From Candidatus Omnitrophota bacterium (lineage in GTDB: Bacteria; Omnitrophota; Gorgyraeia; S143-82): DNA of 6,571 bases. Both the position numbers and the translations under genes were made by a program. Under the pieces are notes generated by a model, which saw only the letters and a program-made list of their open reading frames with translations, made no database searches and was not told the origin of the DNA. The DNA is taken from assembly GCA_027065215.1 (NCBI GenBank), contig JAMOOT010000322.1, positions 1-6,571 on the forward strand, written 5' to 3'. Shown here one piece after another: positions 1-5,897 of the stretch; the stretch's first letter is position 1, and each line of letters opens with the position of its first letter.

Positions 1-1055
1 AGAATATTGTGGGTGATGATATCTCTTATCTCAGAGACATAGATGGAGAGGTAAGAGGAGTGAATGTAGAAAGGGGTGTGTTTGGGATAATAAGGGATGT
101 GAATTCAGAAGATGATCCTTTGATATGGGATGTCTTAACGAGTTCTGGTGAAGTGATATTTTCCAATGTTTTGGTGGTAGATGGGGTCCCGTATTGGCAG
201 GGTGATGGTAGAGATATTCCAGATGCAGGTGAGAATTTTTCTGGCAAATGGTATAAGGGGAAAAAAGACGAAGAAGGGAATGAGATTCCTTATGCCCATC
301 CAAATGCTCGGTATACAATAAGACTTTCTTCCTTAAGGAATTGTGATACTGAGGCCTTGAATTCCAAGGACGGGGTCAAAATAAGTGCTATTATCTACGG
401 CGGGAGGGATTCTGATACTTGGGTCCCAGTTTTTCAGAGTTTTGATTGGATTCATGGTGTGGTAACGATTGGAGCCTCGTTGGAATCCGAGACTACCGCT
501 GCAACTCTTGGACAGGTGGGGGTGAGAAAGTTTAACCCTATGGCAAACTTGGACTTTTTGTCAATACCTATTGGTAAATATGTTCAGAATCACATTGAGT
601 TTGGGAAAAGATTAAAAGAGAAACCTATTATCTTTGGAGTAAATTACTTCCAGAGGGATGATCAGGGGAATTATTTGACTGGCATTCATGATAAACGAGT
701 TTGGTTGAAGTGGATGGTTGGACGAGTTCGGGGATACTTTAAGGCCTTTGTTACACCTATAGGGTATTTCCCATATTATGATGACCTTAAAGGATTGTTT
801 AAGGATGTGTTGGATAAGGATTATACGAAGGAAGATTATGAGAGGCAGTTTTCGCTTCGAGTGGGAAATAACTTGGCTAAGATAGAGCGGATGATAAAGA
901 TATATTCTGGGCCTGATCTTCAAACTCCTAAGGAGGTTTTTGATATCTTTAATCGTCAGCGGGAAGTATTGAGAAAGATGCTTTCTTGCCAAGGCGATAT
1001 CGTTTCTCCGTTTGTTCTCCAGGAGAAGTTCATTCCTGATGGCTGTAAAGAATAA
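1..1055 (+). CDS. pckG: Phosphoenolpyruvate carboxykinase (GTP), C-terminal part, 5' truncated by window edge
   Basis: This enzyme interconverts oxaloacetate + GTP and PEP + CO2 + GDP in the cytoplasm, at the junction of gluconeogenesis and the C4 acids. The reading frame is open from base 3, and the first residues read N-I-V-G-D-D-I, the metal-binding kinase-2 motif (VGDDI) that sits mid-protein in this family. The GTG at position 9 is therefore an internal Val, not the start; the PEP-binding N-terminus and P-loop lie outside the window. Further family landmarks in order are VYWEG-like VPYWQG (about 186-203), AHPNARY (about 294-314, the N-x-R pair that contacts nucleotide and phosphates), ISAIIYGGR (about 381-407), GASLESETTAA (about 471-503), and VNYF followed by TPIGYFPYYDDL near the end. 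About 345 residues follow GDD, somewhat more than in the roughly 620-residue vertebrate enzymes. The guanine pocket is altered (see findings). The gene ends in TAA at 1053-1055 and is followed by a long gap, so it is probably the last gene of its unit. Confidence 0.93.
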   Translation, partial: NIVGDDISYLRDIDGEVRGVNVERGVFGIIRDVNSEDDPLIWDVLTSSGEVIFSNVLVVDGVPYWQGDGRDIPDAGENFSGKWYKGKKDEEGNEIPYAHPNARYTIRLSSLRNCDTEALNSKDGVKISAIIYGGRDSDTWVPVFQSFDWIHGVVTIGASLESETTAATLGQVGVRKFNPMANLDFLSIPIGKYVQNHIEFGKRLKEKPIIFGVNYFQRDDQGNYLTGIHDKRVWLKWMVGRVRGYFKAFVTPIGYFPYYDDLKGLFKDVLDKDYTKEDYERQFSLRVGNNLAKIERMIKIYSGPDLQTPKEVFDIFNRQREVLRKMLSCQGDIVSPFVLQEKFIPDGCKE

Positions 1056-1228
1056 GTTGTTCCCTTAATAAAGAAGTGTTAGTGGGATAACATTGTCCAG
1101 TATAGATAGTTGTAATTTTTGAGGTGTTAAAAAATCAAGATTGCCTCTGTTTAGCAGAAATTAGGTATATTTCTATAATTCTTTACTATATATGTATTTT
1201 TGGTGAATTTGTTTAGAATTGCCCGTTC

Positions 1229-1256
1229 TATTGGTTGTTTGTGTCTTTATTGGTTG
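1229..1256. repeat. 9-bp direct repeat TATTGGTTG, two copies
   Basis: TATTGGTTG occurs at 1229-1237 and again at 1248-1256, a pitch of 19 bases (just under two helical turns). The repeat lies upstream of the DUF1703-type gene. The spacing would fit two half-sites of a regulator bound on nearly the same DNA face, but it could be chance in low-complexity T/G-rich DNA. Confidence 0.35.
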
Positions 1257-1316
1257 GGGATAGTGAAGATATTGTATGGTAGAATTAATTTTGGAGTAGA
1301 GTGATCGAAAGAAGGA

Positions 1317-1322
1317 TATAAT
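1317..1322 (+). promoter_or_regulatory. Candidate -10 box (TATAAT) for the DUF1703-type gene
   Basis: A perfect TATAAT lies 40 bases before the start codon at 1363. No good -35 hexamer sits 16-18 bases upstream; the nearest, TTGGAG at 1291-1296, gives a 20-base spacer. In AT-rich DNA a lone -10 match is weak evidence. Confidence 0.3.
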
Positions 1323-1350
1323 AGAAATGGAATAATAGCAATTATGCGAA

Positions 1351-1357
1351 GAAGGGG
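1351..1357 (+). promoter_or_regulatory. Ribosome binding site (GAAGGGG) for the DUF1703-type gene
   Basis: The purine-rich GAAGGGG ends 5 bases before the ATG at 1363. It supports that start, which also gives the N-terminus expected for the family (MPIGVQDF shortly after Met1). Confidence 0.6.
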
Positions 1358-1362
1358 TAAAA

Positions 1363-2910
1363 ATGAATAAATTGATGCCGATAGGAGTGCAAGATTTTAA
1401 GGATTTGAGGACCTCGGATTTGAATTATTTGTACATAGACAAGACCCCTGAGGTGTATAGATTAGTTCGTTCAGGAAAGGTGTTCTTTCTTTCTCGTCCG
1501 CGTAGATTTGGAAAGAGTTTGCTGTTGTCTACGATAAGGTATTTATTTGAAGGGGAGAAGGAATTATTTGAGGGGTTGTGGATACATAGTAGGTGGGATT
1601 GGGGCAAGAGATATCCGGTGATATTGTTGAGTATGCCGGAGTGTAAGGGTAGAGCAGGGTTGATGGAGAGAATGGAGAATAGGTTGAAGAATATAGGGGA
1701 GGAGAAAAGGGTAAAATTAGAAGGAAAAGAACCAGCAATTTTATTTGAGGATCTCATTAGAAGGTTGAGTGAGAAATATTCTTGTAAGGTAGTGGTGTTA
1801 ATAGATGAATACGATCGTCCGATACTGGATAACATAGAAGAACCAGAGAAAGCCAAAGAGGTGCGGGAGTATTTGAAGGGATTTTATTCGTTATTGAAGG
1901 ATTTGGATGAGTATGTGAAGTTTATTCTATTGACAGGTGTAACACGGTTCAGCAAAGCAGGGATATTTTCAGGATTGAATAATCTGAAGGATATATCGTT
2001 AGATCCGCGATATGGCAATATCGTAGGGATAACGCAGGAGGAGTTGGAGAGATATTTGGGGGAGGAGATAAAGAGGCATAATGTAGATTTAGAAGAGGTA
2101 AAGGAGTGGTATAACGGGTACAGTTTTTTAGGGGATAAGTTGTACAATCCGTTTGATGTGCTGTGGTTTGTGGACAGTGGGTGCGTGTTTAAGGATTATT
2201 GGTTCAGCACGGGGACGCCGAATTTTCTAATTAAGTTGATAGAGACTGGGAATTTCTACATACCGGAGCTGAGTAATCTGGTAGTTGGGGAAGAGATGAT
2301 GGATAGGTTTGATGTGGAGAACATAAGGCCGGAGGTGATATTGTATCAGGCGGGGTATCTGACGATAGATGAGGTGATAAGGAGCCCGAGAGGGGGGATG
2401 TTATATAGGTTAAAGGTGCCGAATAAAGAGGTGCGGATGAGTTTAAGCGATGCGATATTGGATTACTGGAAGGTAGTGGAGAAGGATAGGAGGGGAGAAT
2501 TAGAGGATGGGTTGTATGTGGCATTGGGGAGTGGGGATATAGAAGGGATAAAGAACTGGGTAAAAAGGTTGTTTGAGGCGATACCATATCATTATCACAT
2601 AAATAATCCGATGGGGCAGTATGAGGGGTATTATGCAAGTGTCTTGTTTTCGTTTTTTATGTCCACTGGCTATGAGGTAAGAGGAGAGGATGTAAGCAGG
2701 AGAGGCAGGGCAGATATAGTGGTATTGGCAAAAGATAAGGTGTATGTGGTAGAGATAAAGACAGATGCCCAGGAGCGGGCGATAAGGCAGATAGAGGAGA
2801 GGAGGTATTGGGAGAAGTATGAGGGGGTAGGGAAGGAGATATATTTGGTGGGGATAAATGTGGACAGTGAGGGAAGGGCAATAAAGGAGATGGAGATAAG
2901 GCGGGTGTAG
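1363..2910 (+). CDS. AAA-ATPase-like / PD-(D/E)XK nuclease superfamily protein (DUF1703 type)
   Basis: A 515-residue protein of the AAA-ATPase-like family with a C-terminal PD-(D/E)XK domain (Pfam AAA-ATPase_like plus PDDEXK_9). These proteins are widespread, often in many copies per genome, and their cellular role is not established; a mobile or defence-related role is often suspected. The N-terminal signature IGVQDFKDLR (about 7-16) and YIDKT (24-28) are present. A Walker A-like RPRRFGKS lies at 45-52 and a Walker B-like VVVLIDEYD at 143-151; TGVTRFSKAGIFSGLNNLKD (191-210) is the family's sensor-like stretch. The nuclease core near the C-terminus is GRAD at 448-451, then VEIK at 463-466, giving D451, E464 and K466, so the catalytic triad looks complete. 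No frameshift or internal stop is seen. Codon use differs from neighbours: Ile is mostly ATA, Arg mostly AGG/AGA, and the 3' third is strikingly purine-rich. The gene stands alone between 307 and 79 noncoding bases, consistent with acquisition by transfer. Confidence 0.9.
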   Translation: MNKLMPIGVQDFKDLRTSDLNYLYIDKTPEVYRLVRSGKVFFLSRPRRFGKSLLLSTIRYLFEGEKELFEGLWIHSRWDWGKRYPVILLSMPECKGRAGLMERMENRLKNIGEEKRVKLEGKEPAILFEDLIRRLSEKYSCKVVVLIDEYDRPILDNIEEPEKAKEVREYLKGFYSLLKDLDEYVKFILLTGVTRFSKAGIFSGLNNLKDISLDPRYGNIVGITQEELERYLGEEIKRHNVDLEEVKEWYNGYSFLGDKLYNPFDVLWFVDSGCVFKDYWFSTGTPNFLIKLIETGNFYIPELSNLVVGEEMMDRFDVENIRPEVILYQAGYLTIDEVIRSPRGGMLYRLKVPNKEVRMSLSDAILDYWKVVEKDRRGELEDGLYVALGSGDIEGIKNWVKRLFEAIPYHYHINNPMGQYEGYYASVLFSFFMSTGYEVRGEDVSRRGRADIVVLAKDKVYVVEIKTDAQERAIRQIEERRYWEKYEGVGKEIYLVGINVDSEGRAIKEMEIRRV

Positions 2911-2989
2911 CGATAATAATAGGGCATTTAATAGTTAATTTATACCTATGCTTGGGGTTCTATTAGATTTAAAAATAAGGATTGAGTAG

Positions 2990-3556
2990 ATGGGAGAGGG
3001 TGTGATATTGGTCCTTTCTATGAGTGATAGGCCAAGTTTTTTGTTAGTGAAAGACAATAATGTGTTGTGTGAATTCTTAGGGGAGGAGGGTAATAGCACA
3101 GCGTTTTTTGTGGCCTTGGAACGGGACTTAAAGAAGCATGGTTTATCTATTGAGGATTTGGATGCTATTGTCCTTGATGCTGGCCCGGGTTCTTTTACTG
3201 GTTTGAGGATTTCTTTTGCTGCGGTGAAGGTGTGGACATTTCTCTATCGCCATATACGTGTTTATTCTGTTTCTAATCTTTCTGTTTGGGCCAGAGAGGG
3301 GTTGATTGTAGTTAGGCCTGCCGGAAGGGGAAATGTGTATGCCATGAGGAATGAAGATGGAAGGTGTGAGTTTTTTTTGATACCGGAGTCCTCTTTAGAG
3401 GAGATTGGCAAAACAGTGATCTGGGCTCAGAGGATAGAGCCGAAGATGTTGTGGCACTATTTTCAAAAGAACTTGAATACCCTTACCCCAAGTAATGTAG
3501 AGACTTTGCTGCCTTTATATATTTATCCTGATGACTGTTCGGTCCACAAGACATAG
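2990..3556 (+). CDS. tsaB: TsaB-like protein (t6A tRNA modification, YeaZ family), divergent
   Basis: TsaB is the scaffold partner of TsaD, and with TsaE helps form N6-threonylcarbamoyladenosine at position 37 of ANN-decoding tRNAs. The call rests on the hallmark GPGSFTGLRI at residues 65-74, preceded by DAIVLDA (58-64), then a V-S-x-L segment (94-97), a degenerate RGNVYA (113-118) where the family has R-x-x-x-Y, and a C-terminal LLPLYIY (173-179) resembling the usual P-x-Y end. At 188 residues it is short (E. coli TsaB has 231). The N-terminus reads ILVLSMSDRP, lacking the D-T-S of the usual ASKHA beta-hairpin. A TAG lies directly before the ATG in frame, so the protein cannot start earlier; AAGGA at 2977-2981 is 8 bases upstream. 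It begins the downstream gene cluster and overlaps the next gene by 26 bases. A TsaB paralogue with altered function cannot be excluded. Confidence 0.82.
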   Translation: MGEGVILVLSMSDRPSFLLVKDNNVLCEFLGEEGNSTAFFVALERDLKKHGLSIEDLDAIVLDAGPGSFTGLRISFAAVKVWTFLYRHIRVYSVSNLSVWAREGLIVVRPAGRGNVYAMRNEDGRCEFFLIPESSLEEIGKTVIWAQRIEPKMLWHYFQKNLNTLTPSNVETLLPLYIYPDDCSVHKT

Positions 3557-5306
3557 TTTGTTGGATCTAATAGGACCAAGTGTTATATTGTCTCTATACT
3601 TGTGTCATTATCTCTATGTGCTGTTTTCTGGCTATATAAAGGTCTTCCCTGATTCGGATTCTGAGTTCTATTGGCGATGGTCCTTAGACATTTGGTTGGG
3701 AAGATCTTCACTTCCGTTTATTGGGGTTCCTGGATATCCATTCTTTTTGGCTCTATCGCGGGTCTTTTTTCCTACGGTGGAATTGCAGGTCTTCCTTAAT
3801 CACATATTGACTGCGTTGGCAGGGGTGTTGTTGTATTTTATCGTTGCCAGATTTTCTAATAGGAGATGGGCATTGGTGGGGTGTCTCTTGTTTATCTTAT
3901 ACACTCCGTTTATGATGTATAGTTCGATCCTTACCCCTGAACCATTGGCTCTTTTTTTGATGGGGGTGGGATTGTTTTTGGTGATTCAGAAAAGGTTATC
4001 ATGTGGTAGGGCTGTAGTATCGGGGGTAATTTTTGGATTGCTGTCTGTGGTTAGGCCGGCAGTGCTGATGTTTGGTAGTGCGTTGGGTGTGTATCTTTTT
4101 CTTGTTGATCATCTTCAAGAGAAGTGGAAGGGAATGCTGGGATATTATTTGGGCTTTTTGGTTTTTCCTTTGCTGGTGATCTTTGTCAATGGTATTGGAG
4201 GAGGGTTTTGGGGGGTAAGCACTCATGCTGGGATAAACTTTTATGTGGGCAATTCTTCTTATTCTACTGGCACATTTTATTCTTCTCTTCCTTTTCGCCC
4301 TACTCAGGCGGGTTTTATAGAGGATGCAAGGATAGTGGCCAGCAAGTTTGTAGGAAGACCTTTGACTCATGCCCAGGCCTGTAGATATTGGATGGAGAAG
4401 ACAATGGAATATATCTGGAGATATCCTTGGGATTGGTTAAGATTGATGGGCAGGAAGTTGTTGTTATTATACAATAGACAAGAGTATCATGATGCTAATT
4501 GGGAATCGATGCGGATACCTGTATTGCCGTTTCTTAACTTCAGTTTTATTTTTCCATTTTCCTTATTGGCATTGTGGACTACGCGCAAGAATAGGTTGGT
4601 GGGGGTGTTGAGACTTGCGTTGGTATTGATTTCTCTTTCTACTATCTTGGTTTTTATCAATACAAGATATAAACTTATGATTGTCTTTCCTGCTATTGCA
4701 TTGGCAAGTCTAGGCCTAAGAGATTTTATAGGGGTGGTGAGGGATAGGCGTTATGGAACATCGTTACTGTATTTCTTTGCTTTGATTGGTCTGTTTGGTA
4801 TTGGCCAGTTATCTTTGGTGAAGTTGGTGCCTTCTACCAAGGCGGTGAGGTTTAATCAAGCAATGGAGTTGTTTGAAGGTGGTAATATTTCGGCATCCGA
4901 GACCATCTTTAAGGAGATCTTAAGAGAAGACCCTCGTGATTATCTTACTTGGTTTGCATTGGGGAATGTGTATTATGCAAAGAAGCGGTTTGAAGATGCC
5001 TTGAGGTGTTATGAGAGGTCGAATAGATTAAATCCATTATTTGCTGATGCTGTGTATAATTACGGCATTTGTGCAATGGAATTGGGTGATTATAAGAAGG
5101 CTTATGTCGCATTTCGACAGATTTATGATGTCTCCCCTCGTAAACCGGATGTAATACTAAATCTGGCTTACTCTATGGCCAAGTTGGGGATGTGTCGTGA
5201 TGCCTTGTCTCTGCTGGATAGAATTTCTAATGTTAGTGAAAGGGTATCGGATTCTGATATAGATGAGGTTCGAAGGGAGATAGACCGATGTCAGAGGGAT
5301 ATGTGA
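3531..5306 (+). CDS. GT-C family membrane glycosyltransferase with C-terminal TPR repeats
   Basis: A 591-residue integral membrane protein resembling the dolichyl-phosphate-mannose-protein mannosyltransferase/ArnT-like superfamily, which transfers sugars from polyprenyl-phosphate carriers to acceptors outside the cytoplasm. After a first membrane segment (about 12-34) comes an acidic loop FPDSDSEFYW (39-48), the usual site of the catalytic Asp/Glu, and then VPGYPFFLAL (66-75), matching the family's P-x-YP motif. Further hydrophobic segments lie at about 84-107, 112-132, 136-152, 162-192, 203-222, 330-349, 356-376, 380-397 and 409-430, with a large loop (about 223-329) between. Residues about 441-565 form roughly three TPR units (e.g. 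WFALGNVYYAKKRFEDALRCY at 474-494), probably for protein contacts. The substrate is unknown. ATG 3531 is the first ATG after the in-frame stop at 3498; no Shine-Dalgarno is visible, so translation is probably coupled to the overlapping TsaB-like gene. Confidence 0.82.
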   Translation: MTVRSTRHSLLDLIGPSVILSLYLCHYLYVLFSGYIKVFPDSDSEFYWRWSLDIWLGRSSLPFIGVPGYPFFLALSRVFFPTVELQVFLNHILTALAGVLLYFIVARFSNRRWALVGCLLFILYTPFMMYSSILTPEPLALFLMGVGLFLVIQKRLSCGRAVVSGVIFGLLSVVRPAVLMFGSALGVYLFLVDHLQEKWKGMLGYYLGFLVFPLLVIFVNGIGGGFWGVSTHAGINFYVGNSSYSTGTFYSSLPFRPTQAGFIEDARIVASKFVGRPLTHAQACRYWMEKTMEYIWRYPWDWLRLMGRKLLLLYNRQEYHDANWESMRIPVLPFLNFSFIFPFSLLALWTTRKNRLVGVLRLALVLISLSTILVFINTRYKLMIVFPAIALASLGLRDFIGVVRDRRYGTSLLYFFALIGLFGIGQLSLVKLVPSTKAVRFNQAMELFEGGNISASETIFKEILREDPRDYLTWFALGNVYYAKKRFEDALRCYERSNRLNPLFADAVYNYGICAMELGDYKKAYVAFRQIYDVSPRKPDVILNLAYSMAKLGMCRDALSLLDRISNVSERVSDSDIDEVRREIDRCQRDM

Positions 5307-5878
5307 AGTTTTTATGTGAACAGGTCTCCGGGGTTCCTATCCCTCCGATTGGATTTGATTCGATTAACCTATTGCGCACCAAACTTTGGGATATGGGGGT
5401 AATTGGAGAGAGGGAAGGGGTTGGGTTTGGGAATATCAGTGTAAGATTAGGAGATTATGTATTGATCACGGGTTCTCGTACTGGAAAAGTAAGGATAGCT
5501 GATATAAAAGATTATGCCCTTATCTTAGATTGGGATTTAAGACGGTTTTGGGTCCGGTCCTTAGGAATGGTGCCGGCCTCTTCGGAGTCTTTTACTCATC
5601 TTTCTGTTTATAGTGCAAGGCCAGGGGTAATGATGGTCGTTCATCTGCATTGGCCGTCCTTGTGGACTTGGGCTCGGAATAGATTACCGGGGACCCCAGC
5701 ATGGGCTGAGTTTGGATCAGTAGAATTGGCTAATGAGGTGTTCAAATTGGTGGTAGAATTAAATCGAGATTGGGGCGTAATTGGGATGTGGGGCCATCAG
5801 GATGGGCTTTTATTCTGGGCTCGGGATTATATGAGTGTGTGGAGATTGGTAGAGGCTTTTAGCAAGATGATAACATAA
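5288..5878 (+). CDS. Short class II aldolase/adducin family protein
   Basis: A 196-residue single-domain protein of the class II aldolase/adducin fold, whose members are metal-dependent aldolases, epimerases or dehydratases (fuculose-phosphate aldolase, ribulose-phosphate 4-epimerase, MtnB). Visible landmarks are GFGNISVR (46-53) and TGSRTGK (61-67), the phosphate-binding glycine-rich part; SSESFTH (98-104) with E100 at the catalytic acid position; HLH (119-121) giving metal ligands H119 and H121; and GHQDG (169-173) supplying the third ligand H170. The active site therefore looks intact. The opening SEGYVKF followed by a proline-rich stretch resembles an uncharacterised short subfamily that I recall only in general terms, so substrate and reaction stay open. 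The ATG overlaps the glycosyltransferase gene by 19 bases and has AAGGGAG at 5273-5279, 8 bases upstream. The next gene, an O-acetylhomoserine sulfhydrylase, starts 19 bases after the stop. Confidence 0.85.
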   Translation: MSEGYVKFLCEQVSGVPIPPIGFDSINLLRTKLWDMGVIGEREGVGFGNISVRLGDYVLITGSRTGKVRIADIKDYALILDWDLRRFWVRSLGMVPASSESFTHLSVYSARPGVMMVVHLHWPSLWTWARNRLPGTPAWAEFGSVELANEVFKLVVELNRDWGVIGMWGHQDGLLFWARDYMSVWRLVEAFSKMIT

Positions 5879-5883
5879 AAAGC

Positions 5884-5891
5884 GGAGGTGA
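5884..5891 (+). promoter_or_regulatory. Strong Shine-Dalgarno site (GGAGGTGA) of the sulfhydrylase gene
   Basis: GGAGGTGA matches eight bases of the canonical bacterial anti-Shine-Dalgarno complement and ends 6 bases before the ATG at 5898. It is the strongest ribosome binding site in the window, fixes the start of the last gene and suggests efficient independent initiation within the cluster. Confidence 0.8.
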
Positions 5892-5897
5892 GATATA

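Larger units (their letters stand above)
1056..1362. other. AT-rich intergenic region, no gene
   Basis: These 307 bases separate the carboxykinase gene from the DUF1703-type gene. I see no coding frame, RNA gene or strong terminator. The stretch holds an imperfect palindrome GGATAACATTGTCC (1085-1098), a short inverted repeat TAGAA/TTCTA around a 7-base loop (1214-1230), a 9-bp direct repeat, and near its right end a candidate -10 box and a ribosome binding site for the next gene. Its length and AT content suit a promoter region, or the flank of an inserted gene. Confidence 0.7.

Noticed and set aside
9..11. GTG as a start codon for the carboxykinase
   Set aside because: It falls inside the conserved VGDDI motif found mid-protein in the family, and the frame is open to the left edge, so the gene is truncated by the window.
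612..992. Minus-strand open frame of 126 codons
   Set aside because: It lies wholly within the carboxykinase gene on the other strand, shows no recognisable motif and has low-complexity composition; it is a shadow of the real gene.
1085..1098. Imperfect palindrome GGATAACATTGTCC as a terminator or operator
   Set aside because: The stem is only 6 pairs including a G-T pair, the loop would be 2 bases and no T-run follows directly; too weak to call.
2231..2638. Minus-strand open frame rich in Ser, Pro and Leu
   Set aside because: It mirrors the purine-rich DUF1703-type gene; the Pro/Ser/Leu bias is what its complement would give by chance.
2911..2989. Terminator or promoter between the DUF1703-type and TsaB-like genes
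   Set aside because: Only 5-bp inverted matches with long loops (ATAGG/CCTAT) and no convincing -35/-10 pair are visible.
4124..4384. Plus-strand 86-codon open frame
   Set aside because: It is nested out of frame inside the glycosyltransferase gene, whose frame is well supported by membrane and motif content.
5288..5878. Assignment of the aldolase-like protein as MtnB or fuculose-phosphate aldolase
   Set aside because: The metal ligands and glycine-rich loops are shared by the whole superfamily; nothing specific to either enzyme could be identified.
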